DNA of 64,000 nucleotides from Bacillota bacterium (GTDB taxonomy: Bacteria; Bacillota; Clostridia; Christensenellales; CAG-138): positions 124,001 to 188,000 of the forward strand of contig JAEWCL010000014.1 of assembly GCA_023390655.1 (NCBI GenBank), read 5' to 3'. Positions within the stretch are counted from its first letter, which is position 1; each line of letters starts with the position of its first letter. Positions 17,236 to 25,275 of this stretch are shown here, piece by piece. The notes beneath the pieces are model-generated. The model worked only from the letters and a program-made list of their open reading frames with translations, was not told the origin of the DNA and made no database searches. The position numbers and the translations under genes were made by a program.

Positions 17236-17266
17236 AAAGCCCGCAAACTTCGTGTTTACGGGCTTT
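17236..17266 (-). terminator. Terminator of tRNA-Asn
   Basis: AAAGCCCG (17236-17243) pairs with CGGGCTTT (17259-17266), and AAAC pairs with GTTT inside. On the minus strand TGCTTTT follows. It starts 2 bases after the encoded CCA of the tRNA. Confidence 0.8.
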
Positions 17267-17267
17267 C

Positions 17268-17342
17268 TGGCTCCCCAGGCAGGGATTGAACCTGCGACAC
17301 TCCGGTTAACAGCCGGATGCTCTACCGCTGAGCTACTGAGGA
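17268..17342 (-). tRNA. tRNA-Asn (anticodon GTT)
   Basis: A 75-base tRNA including an encoded CCA (17268-17270). The acceptor stem pairs TCCTCAG with CTGGGGA. The D arm is AGCTCAGCGGTAGAGC, the anticodon stem-loop is ATCCGGCTGTTAACCGGA with GTT as anticodon, and the T arm GCAGGTTCAATCCCTGC is intact. A promoter and a terminator flank it closely, so it is a monocistronic tRNA unit. Confidence 0.97.
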
Positions 17343-17356
17343 ACGGTGCGTAGATC

Positions 17357-17385
17357 ATATTACCGCAGCACGGCGCTTATCGCAA
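17357..17385 (-). promoter_or_regulatory. Promoter of tRNA-Asn
   Basis: On the minus strand TTGCGA (17385-17380), a 17-base spacer and TAATAT (17362-17357). The start site would fall about 8 bases before the mature tRNA 5' end. Confidence 0.6.
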
Positions 17386-17481
17386 CATCTGCCCTTCATC
17401 AAATATTAAAATTATCTCTATATTATGAAGCAAATCTCTAGAATGCTCTCAATTGCTCTTTTAAATGATTTTTCTGTTTGG

Positions 17482-17510
17482 TTGACGGTGGGTAAGCCTT
17501 GTTATATCAT
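17482..17510 (+). promoter_or_regulatory. Promoter of the decarboxylase-holB-ricT cluster
   Basis: TTGACG (17482-17487), a 17-base spacer, TATCAT (17505-17510), about 70 bases before the first start codon. Confidence 0.5.
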
Positions 17511-17581
17511 AAAAAGCAGCAGTAAGGCTATAGAAACGGCACATTTTCTGCAAATTGACTGGTACGGGAAAGGAAGCAAGC

Positions 17582-18973
17582 ATGCAACAGCCTTCGCGTT
17601 TGCCTGAAGCGCTTGGCGCGTATGCGCAGAGGCAGGTGGCCCGCTTCCATATGCCTGGTCATAAAGGCAGGGGAATGGCGGGCTTTGTATGCCCGGAGCT
17701 TGCGTCTTGGGACATCACGGAGCTTTCCTTTTCGGACAACCTTCACAACCCCAAGGGCACGATTGCGGAGGCGCAGGAGCGGTATGCCATGCAATACGGC
17801 GCTGCCCATACGTTTTTTCTCGTGAATGGCGCAACCGCGGGGCTCCTTGCACTGATGCTCACGTTGCCGCAGGGCGCGCGTGTGCTCTTAGGCCGGGATT
17901 GCCACCGCTCCGCAATATCCGGCATTGCGCTTGCGGGGCATACCTGTAGGTTTTTACAGCCGGAATATGAGAGCACGCAGGGGATTTGGGGCTGTGTGAC
18001 GGCGCAGGCGCTTGATGCGGTGCTCTTGGAAGAACCTGCAGATGCGGTGCTTGTGACCTCGCCCAATTACTATGGGCTGTGCGCGGATATTGAAGCGCTT
18101 TCCCGCATTGCGCATGCGCATGGCGCGCTATTGTTTGTGGACGCTGCGCATGGCGCGCATTTTCCGTTTTCAACGGCGCTGCCGCCCTCGCCCGCAGGAT
18201 ATGCGGACGCATGGGTCAACAGCGCGCACAAAACCATGAACGCGCTTGGGCAGGCGGCACTGCTGCACATTGCGGCCTCCATGCCGCAGCAGACGGTGCA
18301 GCAGGCGCTCTCGCTGGTGCAGACAAGCTCGCCGTCTTATCTGATGTTGGCTTCGCTCGATTGGGCGCTGTATACGGCATCTCAAGCCCGGTGCTGGACG
18401 CAGCAGGTCAATGCATGCCGTACGCTTATGGCAGGCATTGAGAAGGTGCTGGGCCTTTCCACGGTGTCGCAGGCGGTTGTGGGCACGGCAGGGATTGCCG
18501 CCGTGGATCCGACGCGCGTGACGATAGATGTGAGCGGGCGCGGGATTACGGGCTTTGCGGCGCAGCAGTCGCTCGAGCGGCGCGATATTTATGTGGAGTG
18601 TTCCGATATGCGCCGGGTGGTATGCATCTGCACCCCTGCGGACGACCCCATGTGGTATGAAATGCTCTTAAATGGCCTATGCGCGCTGCCGTACGGAATA
18701 GCGCTGCCGCCTGAGATGCCGGAAGCGTACCCGGCGCTTGAGCGGGCAATCCCTGTGCGCGAAGCGGTCCTTGGGAAAAAGGAGAGTATTCCGTTTGCGG
18801 ACTGTGCAGGACGGATTGCGGGCGATTCGGTCGGCATTTATCCGCCCGGCATCCCGCTGTGGACGCCCGGGGAGCGCATTACAAAAGAGGCGGTCGCGTT
18901 TCTATCCGGACAGCGCGCGCTGGGGGCGGACCTCTTTGGCCTGCGGGAAGAAAAAGTAATCGTCGTGCGGTAA
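17582..18973 (+). CDS. Orn/Lys/Arg decarboxylase-like PLP enzyme (YaaO-like)
   Basis: A 463-residue fold-type I PLP enzyme of the Orn/Lys/Arg decarboxylase major-domain family. It has the short form like B. subtilis YaaO and lacks the N-terminal wing domain of the E. coli enzymes. Visible motifs are ARFHMPGHKGRG near the N-terminus, FLVNGATAGLLALML, DCHRSAISGIALAG, FVDAAHGAHFPF (cofactor aspartate) and VNSAHKTMNALGQAALLH, with Lys217 as the Schiff-base lysine. The start at 17582 follows AAAGGAAGCAAGC. In Bacillus this gene heads the yaaO-tmk-yaaQ-yaaR-holB-yaaT cluster; here tmk and yaaQR are absent and an HAD hydrolase occupies their place. The real substrate (lysine, ornithine or arginine) is not defined by sequence. 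Confidence 0.88.
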   Translation: MQQPSRLPEALGAYAQRQVARFHMPGHKGRGMAGFVCPELASWDITELSFSDNLHNPKGTIAEAQERYAMQYGAAHTFFLVNGATAGLLALMLTLPQGARVLLGRDCHRSAISGIALAGHTCRFLQPEYESTQGIWGCVTAQALDAVLLEEPADAVLVTSPNYYGLCADIEALSRIAHAHGALLFVDAAHGAHFPFSTALPPSPAGYADAWVNSAHKTMNALGQAALLHIAASMPQQTVQQALSLVQTSSPSYLMLASLDWALYTASQARCWTQQVNACRTLMAGIEKVLGLSTVSQAVVGTAGIAAVDPTRVTIDVSGRGITGFAAQQSLERRDIYVECSDMRRVVCICTPADDPMWYEMLLNGLCALPYGIALPPEMPEAYPALERAIPVREAVLGKKESIPFADCAGRIAGDSVGIYPPGIPLWTPGERITKEAVAFLSGQRALGADLFGLREEKVIVVR

Positions 18974-19009
18974 ACGCTGCACGTCAAATAGAGTTTGGGA
19001 GATTGCAAT

Positions 19010-19663
19010 ATGGGAAAGTATCAGGCGGTCATATTTGATTTTGACGGCACGCTGGTGGACAGCGGCCCTGGGATTGTTTTAACGCTGGAATTGATGCTGC
19101 AGGAAATGGGCCACGCGCCCATACCTGAAGCGCAGCTGCGCGCGTGTGTGGGCCCGCCCATCCATAAGTTCTTTCCGGAGTTGTTTGGCTTTGAAGGCGA
19201 ACAACTTGAGCGCGCCGTTGAGGTCTACCGCAGAATATTTGCGGAGAAGGCAGTCCCGCTGCTTTGCCTGTATCCGGGTGTCCCGGAGATGCTAAAAGCC
19301 CTCAAAGCGGCCGGTATCCCCACGGGCGTTGCCACCTGCAAGGTGCAGGCCACCTGTGAGGAGCAGGCGAAGATGCTGGGTATCTATGAAGACCTCGATT
19401 ATATCAGCGGCGCTGATCCCGAAAAGGGGATTTTAGAGAAGGAAGACATCCTGGAGGCGCTTTTGAAGCGCACCGGGTTTGACGCGGCAAAGTGCGTCAT
19501 GGTTGGGGACCGCATGTATGATATGATCGGCGCGAAGGCTGTCAATATGCCCGCCATCGGCGTGTTGTACGGCTTTGGTTCATATGAGGAGCTTTCTTCC
19601 TATGCGCCGCTCCACCTGCCCGAGACGGTGGAAGCGCTTCGCGAACTGCTCCTTGCGGAATAA
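19010..19663 (+). CDS. HAD-superfamily hydrolase, phosphoglycolate phosphatase-like
   Basis: A 217-residue haloacid dehalogenase phosphatase of the Gph/PpaX subgroup. Motif I is VIFDFDGTLVDS (nucleophile Asp10, acid Asp12), motif II lies in GVATCKVQ, and motif IV is VMVGDRMYDMIGA. An alpha-helical cap occupies about residues 16-80. The start at 19010 has GGGAG 9 bases upstream. It lies between the decarboxylase (36 bases) and holB (11 bases), so it is co-transcribed. The substrate may be phosphoglycolate, pyrophosphate or a nucleotide; members of this group are promiscuous, so I give no gene symbol. Confidence 0.9.
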   Translation: MGKYQAVIFDFDGTLVDSGPGIVLTLELMLQEMGHAPIPEAQLRACVGPPIHKFFPELFGFEGEQLERAVEVYRRIFAEKAVPLLCLYPGVPEMLKALKAAGIPTGVATCKVQATCEEQAKMLGIYEDLDYISGADPEKGILEKEDILEALLKRTGFDAAKCVMVGDRMYDMIGAKAVNMPAIGVLYGFGSYEELSSYAPLHLPETVEALRELLLAE

Positions 19664-19674
19664 AAGAGGGTACT

Positions 19675-20661
19675 ATGTCCAATGCGCTGACAGAAAAAAG
19701 GCTGATTAATGCCGTGGCCAATGGAAGCATACCGCACGCCATCCTGCTGACCGGGCCGGAGGGCAGCGCGTATGCTGCGCTTGCGGAAAAAGCGGCTGCG
19801 GCGCACCTGGGCCTGCCTGCGGAACAGGCGCTCTCTGGTTGCCCGGATTATAACAGGCTCGGGCCAAAAGCCGTGCCGATCGATACACTGCGCGCCCTGC
19901 AGGCTGAGCTTGGGGCGCGTTCCGTTTCCGGCAGGCGTGCTGTGGTGTTTTTCGATGCGCACAATCTGTCGGAGGCGACGCAGAATGCGCTTCTCAAAAC
20001 GCTCGAAGAGCCGCCCGCGAACACGCTGCTGCTGCTGACCGGGCTGGAGGCGGGGATGCTTCCCACCATCCGCTCGCGCTGTGTGGCGGTACGCCTTGGC
20101 GCGGAGCCGGAGGAACAGCTCATATCCGCCCTTATGCAGTCCGGCGTACAGGAAAAAGCGGCGCGGCTTGCGGCAAGGCTTTCCGGTTTTGCGCCGGCAC
20201 TTGCCCGTGAGCTTGCGCTGGACGCGCATATCGCTTTTGTGCCGCAGGCGGTACGGCTGTTTTATGGAGCCTGTACCGCGGCGCTGCCGCCTTACGGGGA
20301 TGCGGCGGAGCTACTCAATCAGGTGATAGTGCCTTCCGAGGAGAAGCGTACCCCCACGGAGGAAAAACGGCAGACGCTGCGCGATTGCCTGCGCATATTT
20401 GAGGCGTTAAGCCTCGACATGCTGCGCGTCAGGCTGGGGCTTGACCCTCTTGTGTTCACGGATGAGGCGCAAACGCTCGGCAAGACGGCGCAGCGCTTTA
20501 CAATTCGCCAAATTCAGGATATGATTGAACTGATAGTATCAGCGCAAATCCGGGCCATTGCGGCACATCCGTCCTTAACGCTGGATGCGCTCGTCACCGG
20601 GCTTGGCGCTGTCGGCAAATCGTATAGAAAAAGTGCGTTGACCATGGAAAGGCTTGGATAA
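19675..20661 (+). CDS. holB: DNA polymerase III subunit delta' (clamp-loader)
   Basis: A 328-residue clamp-loader subunit of the AAA+ family. The N-terminal half is recognisable by GSIPHAILLTGPEG, then VVFFDAHNLSEATQNALLKT, LEEPPANTLLLLT and LPTIRSRCVAVRLG, which contains the SRC motif typical of delta'. The P-loop is degenerate (GPEGSAYA without GK[ST]), as expected for a non-ATPase delta' subunit. The usual four-cysteine zinc module is reduced: only one cysteine is present around ALSGCPDYNRL. The placement 3 bases before ricT matches the Bacillus/Clostridia arrangement and supports the call. It acts in loading the beta clamp during chromosome replication. Confidence 0.9.
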   Translation: MSNALTEKRLINAVANGSIPHAILLTGPEGSAYAALAEKAAAAHLGLPAEQALSGCPDYNRLGPKAVPIDTLRALQAELGARSVSGRRAVVFFDAHNLSEATQNALLKTLEEPPANTLLLLTGLEAGMLPTIRSRCVAVRLGAEPEEQLISALMQSGVQEKAARLAARLSGFAPALARELALDAHIAFVPQAVRLFYGACTAALPPYGDAAELLNQVIVPSEEKRTPTEEKRQTLRDCLRIFEALSLDMLRVRLGLDPLVFTDEAQTLGKTAQRFTIRQIQDMIELIVSAQIRAIAAHPSLTLDALVTGLGAVGKSYRKSALTMERLG

Positions 20662-20664
20662 CAT

Positions 20665-22032
20665 ATGACAAAACGGGTGGTCGGCGTCCGCTTCCGCAAG
20701 GCCGGACGCATGTATTATTTTGATCCGGGGACATTGGAAATCAGCGAAGGCGACGGCGTTGTGGTGGAAACCTCGCGCGGCGTGGAATACGGCGATGTGG
20801 TGCTTTCCCCGCGCGATGTTTTAGAAGAGCAGATTGTTGCGCCATTAAAGGAAGTCATGCGCGTCGCTACCGCGGAGGACCGGGAAATCCATGAGCGGAA
20901 TCTGCAGCTTGAGCAGGAGGCCTTCTCCATCTGCCAGGAAAAGATCACACAGCATACGCTGGATATGAAGCTGGTGGATGTGGAATACACCTTTAACGGC
21001 AGCAAAATCACCTTCTTCTTTACTTCCGAAGGCCGCGTGGATTTCCGTGAGTTGGTCAAGGACCTTGCATTCGTCTTCAAGACAAGAATTGAATTAAGGC
21101 AAATCGGCGTCCGTGACGAGGCGAAGATGCTCGGCGGCTTGGGTTCTTGCGGCCTCCCTGTGTGCTGCAAGACATTCCTTGCGGATTTCCAGCCAGTCTC
21201 CATCAAAATGGCAAAGGAGCAGAAGCTCAGCCTGAGCCCCACAAAGATTTCGGGTCTTTGTGGGCGGCTGATGTGCTGCCTCAAATACGAGCAGGATGCG
21301 TATGAAAGCATGCGCAAGCTGATGCCGCGCGTCGGAAAGGATGTTATTACACCCGATGGACGTGGCATTGTCATCGACAACAACGTCATCACCGAGAAAA
21401 CGAAAGTCCGTATCACCATGCCGGACGGCACGCCGGAATTAAGGGAATATCACTTCTCCGTCGTGCGCAAGCCCGGCACGCCGGAAGAAGAAGAGGCTAT
21501 GCGCAAAGAGCTTGCGGCAAGCGCCAAGGCAAGGGAAACGGAAGAAGCGCCCGAAGAAGAGGAATTCCGCTTTGTCACCGGGCATGTGGCGGAGGTACGC
21601 CCCGCGCTGCAGGAAACGGAACCCGCAAAAGAACCTGCCCAGCAGCAAGCACCGCGCAGGCAGGACCAGGGCCAGCGGCCTCAGCAGCTGCGGCAAAACA
21701 GGCCCCGCAGGGATGACCAGCCGAGGCAGGAGCGCCCCAAGCAGGAGGCGCAAAAGCAGGATGGCCCTAGGCAGGAGAAGAGCGGCCAGCCTCGCCGGGA
21801 TGGCCAGCGCCCGCAGCAGGGCAATAAGCCTCCCCACGAAGGAGAGAAGCCCCGCGTGCAGAATGGGCAACCGCGCCCGCCGAGGGCGCCCCGTCCACAG
21901 CAGCCCAATCCGCAGCAAACGGAAGGAACACCGGAAGGGCAGGCGCCAAAGCCGCGTAACCACCGCAACCACCGCAGCCGCCGCAGGAAGCCTGCGGGTG
22001 CGGGGACGCCACCCCCGCCCACGGAAGGATAA
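20665..22032 (+). CDS. ricT: RicT (YaaT) PSP1-domain protein with long charged tail
   Basis: A 455-residue protein. Residues 1-270 are the PSP1/RicT domain: VVGVRFRKAGRMYYFDPG, VETSRGVEYGDV, ELRQIGVRDEAKMLGGLGSC followed by GLPVCCKTFL, and KISGLCGRLMCCLKYE. The conserved cysteines are those that ligate Fe-S clusters in the Bacillus RicA-RicF-RicT complex, which stimulates RNase Y-dependent mRNA processing and affects sporulation and competence. Residues 270-455 form an unusual low-complexity extension, rich in Gln, Pro, Arg and Lys (for example PRRQDQGQRPQQLRQNRPRR), ending in a basic block with SRRRKP. This tail is absent from Bacillus RicT (about 275 residues) and probably binds RNA or is disordered. 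It begins 3 bases after holB. Confidence 0.92.
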   Translation: MTKRVVGVRFRKAGRMYYFDPGTLEISEGDGVVVETSRGVEYGDVVLSPRDVLEEQIVAPLKEVMRVATAEDREIHERNLQLEQEAFSICQEKITQHTLDMKLVDVEYTFNGSKITFFFTSEGRVDFRELVKDLAFVFKTRIELRQIGVRDEAKMLGGLGSCGLPVCCKTFLADFQPVSIKMAKEQKLSLSPTKISGLCGRLMCCLKYEQDAYESMRKLMPRVGKDVITPDGRGIVIDNNVITEKTKVRITMPDGTPELREYHFSVVRKPGTPEEEEAMRKELAASAKARETEEAPEEEEFRFVTGHVAEVRPALQETEPAKEPAQQQAPRRQDQGQRPQQLRQNRPRRDDQPRQERPKQEAQKQDGPRQEKSGQPRRDGQRPQQGNKPPHEGEKPRVQNGQPRPPRAPRPQQPNPQQTEGTPEGQAPKPRNHRNHRSRRRKPAGAGTPPPPTEG

Positions 22033-22249
22033 TACCGTCTTCTTGCAAATGCAGGAACGGTTCGTAAATATCTGTAAAATCAGGGCGCGGATACCGACAC
22101 ATCCGTGCCCGCTTTTTATAAGATATTGATGAAGAAACGGCGGATTCAGGGCGATTTTGCGGATTGACCGGCGGAAACGGCCTGTGATAATAAAGCCGGT
22201 AAGGGTCAGCTAACGCAACAAATGGCGGCCTCGGTTCACATTTTGTACA

Positions 22250-22277
22250 TTGCAATTTGGAGTATGCGTGTTACAAT
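22250..22277 (+). promoter_or_regulatory. Promoter of the ferredoxin gene
   Basis: TTGCAA (22250-22255), a 16-base spacer and TACAAT (22272-22277), 30 bases before the ATG. Confidence 0.5.
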
Positions 22278-22307
22278 AATACAAAAGATAGATGGAGGTA
22301 ACAACCA

Positions 22308-22478
22308 ATGGCATATGTAATTAATGACGAATGCATCAGCTGCGGCGCATGTGAAAGCGAATGCCCCGTAAGCGCAATTTCCCAGGGCGACGACAAGTAC
22401 GTGATCGACGCTGATCTGTGCACCGATTGCGGCGCTTGCGCAGCAGTATGTCCCGTCGGCTCCCCCAACCCCGCTTAA
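22308..22478 (+). CDS. 2[4Fe-4S] ferredoxin
   Basis: A 56-residue bacterial ferredoxin of clostridial type. The two cluster motifs are CISCGACESECPV and CTDCGACAAVCPV, each CxxCxxCxxxCP, with the symmetric duplication usual for this family. A good ribosome site (GGAGGTAACAACC) precedes the ATG. It has its own promoter and terminator. Such ferredoxins carry low-potential electrons between pyruvate:ferredoxin oxidoreductase, hydrogenase and other anaerobic enzymes. This fits the strictly anaerobic character of the rest of the window. Confidence 0.96.
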   Translation: MAYVINDECISCGACESECPVSAISQGDDKYVIDADLCTDCGACAAVCPVGSPNPA

Positions 22479-22521
22479 GGCGTATTTGAAAAAATATGCG
22501 CCCTGACCGGCGCAAAATGAG

Positions 22522-22557
22522 ACGGGAACCTGTCAAAACGGGTTCCCGTTGTTTTTA
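22522..22557 (+). terminator. Terminator of the ferredoxin gene
   Basis: ACGGGAACC (22522-22530) pairs with GGTTCCCGT (22541-22549), followed by TGTTTTTAT. Confidence 0.85.
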
Positions 22558-22566
22558 TATGTTCCG

Positions 22567-24252
22567 TTACTGCGGCAGATAATTTTCTAGCGTCGTTTTT
22601 ATCCAGCCGTCCTCATAATAGCCAAAATGGCTCTCCGCTGTCTTTGCCTTAAGGTCAAAGAAGGAGACGCAGCCCTCGATGCGGCATTGCTTTCCATCCT
22701 CACTCCGGGGGTTCTTTTCATAATAAGCGGGATAATTGCCGTATGGCGCAAGAAAGTCTGCGATACGCCGTGCCTCCGCTGCATCAAGGCTGCCTTTTTG
22801 GGCGAGCGTTGTGCGCAGTTCGTGGTTGAGTGCATCATATCGCCACTGGATGTCGTTGACGTTTCCCCGCACCACCATGGCCGTCCATGGGTCCATGGTG
22901 CAAAAACGCATGCGCGGCAGGATAAAGCTGTTGCCGGTGATGTGGATATCTCCATTGACCCGCTCGGGGGCAAAGTAAAAGCTGGACGGGCAGTTCTTCT
23001 GCTGCGGCGTACGGTTGATGAACCCATCCGCTGTGAGTGCGTCCGGGTAGAGCACGATGGAGGCGTCTTCGGTCTTCTTATAATGCTTCCAAAGGTCCGG
23101 ATTGTAGGCAAGGTATTCCTTGGGGTATGGCATATCGCTCCAGCGGACCATTGCGCCGTTTTTGAGCGGCGCGCCGGGGTGGGCGGCAAGGAACCGCTCA
23201 TCCGGCAGGAAGGGGCGCAGGGAAGGCGCAGGATAGCTTAAAAAGTCCAGCGTGTTTGCGGACATGCCCGCTTCCACCGTGCACGCAAGGTCCAGCGTGC
23301 CGTCGGACAGGATGTAGTTCCACGCAACGCCCCGCTGGGCGTTGACGATCACATCCGCCGCCGCGCGGATATCGGGGCCATAGAGGATGGCGTCCCGCGC
23401 GAGCAGCAGCGAGTTTAGTCCGACATTTGCCGGATCGGAGTTTGCGCCGGGGGACATGTTGACGCCTACCGCCACGCCGTTTTGATTCATGCCGCTGATG
23501 CTGCCGGCCATGCCGGGGGCCGTTACGCTGAGATAGGGCGTCAAGGTGACGTCCGGCTGCTCCGCCGGCACATGGATGACATGGCACAGGTTGTTTTGGA
23601 ACACGCCGCCGGAAGTGAACATGAAATCCCGCCCAAAGTAATGCGCGCCGTTTGCTGCGGCGCCGAATGCGGAAAAGGCGTTGCACATCATGCTAAGCTT
23701 TAGGGATTCCGGCTTGATGTCCGGTGTGTGCTTTTTGAAGAAGTCCCCGGAATATGCGATGGCGCACAAGACGTCAAACGCCACGTTCATCACAACAAGA
23801 CGTTTTTTTGTGACCTTTGTCCGTGGGTTTGCCTTTTTACAGCCGTCGAGCATGCCCGAAATTTCCGCGTGGATATGCCCGGGCAGCATGTCAAACGTGC
23901 GCCCGGAAAGCTCGTATAAAAGCTCCACCAGCAGCTTCTGGACCAGCGGGAAGCGATTTAGAAGCTCCGCATCCAGAAAATCAAACACCACATTGTCTGT
24001 AAAGCGCACGGCCATTTCCGCCATTTCGCGCTCGGCGAGCAGGCCCAACAGGTACCCGCGCTCATAGGGCGAGCCCTCCACATAGAAGCACCGCTTGCCG
24101 CGGCCCGTATCGTAGCTGAGCATGTGGCGGTGTGCGGCCATAACGCCGACCCGTCCCTCAAAGGTGAACGCCTTCATGATCTTGAAGCCGTCCGCCTCAA
24201 ACGCCGCGTTCAGCCGGTTGACAGTTTGTGTGGCGGTGTAGCGTTGTTCCAT
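22567..24252 (-). CDS. C45-family autoproteolytic acyltransferase/hydrolase
   Basis: A 561-residue Ntn-hydrolase of the acyl-CoA:6-aminopenicillanate acyltransferase (peptidase C45) family. SPYERGYLLGLLAE is the family's N-terminal block. SMMCNAFSAFGAAA places the probable nucleophile Cys190 at the start of the beta chain, followed by NGAHYFGRDFMF, SVTAPGMAGSISGMNQNGVA and NMSPGANSDPANVGL. Members hydrolyse or transfer amide-linked acyl groups after self-cleavage. In bacteria their substrates are mostly unknown (acyl-peptides, penicillins, bile-acid-like amides). The nucleophile lies further from the N-terminus than in the fungal enzyme (about 103), giving a long pro-region. ATG 24252 is preferred over an upstream TTG because AAAGGAC sits 9 bases before it. 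Single gene. Confidence 0.82.
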   Translation of the reverse strand: MEQRYTATQTVNRLNAAFEADGFKIMKAFTFEGRVGVMAAHRHMLSYDTGRGKRCFYVEGSPYERGYLLGLLAEREMAEMAVRFTDNVVFDFLDAELLNRFPLVQKLLVELLYELSGRTFDMLPGHIHAEISGMLDGCKKANPRTKVTKKRLVVMNVAFDVLCAIAYSGDFFKKHTPDIKPESLKLSMMCNAFSAFGAAANGAHYFGRDFMFTSGGVFQNNLCHVIHVPAEQPDVTLTPYLSVTAPGMAGSISGMNQNGVAVGVNMSPGANSDPANVGLNSLLLARDAILYGPDIRAAADVIVNAQRGVAWNYILSDGTLDLACTVEAGMSANTLDFLSYPAPSLRPFLPDERFLAAHPGAPLKNGAMVRWSDMPYPKEYLAYNPDLWKHYKKTEDASIVLYPDALTADGFINRTPQQKNCPSSFYFAPERVNGDIHITGNSFILPRMRFCTMDPWTAMVVRGNVNDIQWRYDALNHELRTTLAQKGSLDAAEARRIADFLAPYGNYPAYYEKNPRSEDGKQCRIEGCVSFFDLKAKTAESHFGYYEDGWIKTTLENYLPQ

Positions 24253-24392
24253 CGCACCCAGTCCTTTCCCCAATAGCGGTTATGCAATACTATGCGGGAA
24301 GGAAGGAAAACTTGATGGTGATCCAAATCTTGCTGCGGCGGGCGCGGTTCTTTCCGCCATCTTTCCGTCTCGGGGCGTTCCAGGCAAACAGA

Positions 24393-24424
24393 AAGCGGCC
24401 CGCATGGTTCCATGCGGGCTGCTT
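24393..24424 (-). terminator. Terminator of motAB
   Basis: A GC-rich stem with AGCGGCCCGCATG on one arm and CATGCGGGCTGCT on the other. On the minus strand it is followed by TTTCTGTTTG. It lies 20 bases after the motB stop codon. Confidence 0.65.
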
Positions 24425-24444
24425 GTTGCTATGCATTAAAGAAT

Positions 24445-25275
24445 TTAATCGCTTGTTTCCGTGTTGCCTTCGTTGCCGACTTCGTATTTGTCGAGCGCCT
24501 GGTTCAGGAACACGATATCCACGCGGCGGTTGAGCTTGCGGTTTTCCTCCGTATCATTGGGTGCCACCGGGCGGTACTCGCCGTAGCTGACCACCGAAAT
24601 ACGGGTGGGATCAACGCCCTCCTGCACAAGCATTTTTGCCACATTGATGGCGCGCTGGGAAGCGAGCTCCCAGTTGGAGGGGAATTTTGCCGTGCGGATG
24701 GGGATGTTGTCCGTAGAACCTTCCACGCGGATGTAATTGTCCACTGATCGGATGATCACGATCAACTGGCTGAGCACTTCGTTTGCGCTGGGGTTGATGT
24801 CCGCGGAACCGGATTGGAAGAGCATGCCCTCCACCAGGCTCAATGTGATGCCGCGGTCTTCCTTATGTACGCTTGCGTAGGCGTTGAGGCCGCTTGTGGT
24901 AATCAGGTTGTTGAGCTCTTTCTGAAGATCATTGACGCTGATGGTCTTGGTATTCAGGCCAACCGAGGCGAGCGCCTGGTCCGTTTGGCCCGAGATGCCG
25001 ATGATGGTACCCTCCAAGAAGCCGCCGGTGCCGGTTCCGTTCCCATTGCCATTCCCGTTTCCGTTCCCGTTTCCATTCCCCATCTGGGCGCTGGGATTGA
25101 GCGTTTGCCCAAGCTGTTCGGAAAGCGCCGCGTATTTGTCCGCATCCACGGAGCTCATTGCGTACATCATGATAAAGAGCGCGAGCAGGAGCGTGATCAG
25201 ATCCGAGTAGGTAATGAGCCACCGTTCGCCGCCGCCCTCATGCTGCTCCTCCTCGTGGGCGTCCCGCCTACTCAT
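24445..25275 (-). CDS. motB: Flagellar motor stator protein MotB
   Basis: A 276-residue MotB. A cytoplasmic N-terminus is followed by one transmembrane helix, with the proton/ion-binding aspartate in WLITYSDLITLLLALFIMMY. Residues about 130-270 are an OmpA-like peptidoglycan-binding domain: LFQSGSADINPSANEVLSQL, VEGSTDNIPI, ELASQRAINVAKML, ISVVSYGEYRPVAPN and NRRVDIVFL. Between them is a linker containing about eight Gly-Asn dipeptides, an unusual spacer. The ATG at 25275 overlaps the motA stop by 8 bases (ATGAGTAG), indicating translational coupling; a GTG 9 bases upstream is an alternative start. With MotA it forms the stator that drives the flagellar motor. Confidence 0.93.
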   Translation of the reverse strand: MSRRDAHEEEQHEGGGERWLITYSDLITLLLALFIMMYAMSSVDADKYAALSEQLGQTLNPSAQMGNGNGNGNGNGNGNGTGTGGFLEGTIIGISGQTDQALASVGLNTKTISVNDLQKELNNLITTSGLNAYASVHKEDRGITLSLVEGMLFQSGSADINPSANEVLSQLIVIIRSVDNYIRVEGSTDNIPIRTAKFPSNWELASQRAINVAKMLVQEGVDPTRISVVSYGEYRPVAPNDTEENRKLNRRVDIVFLNQALDKYEVGNEGNTETSD

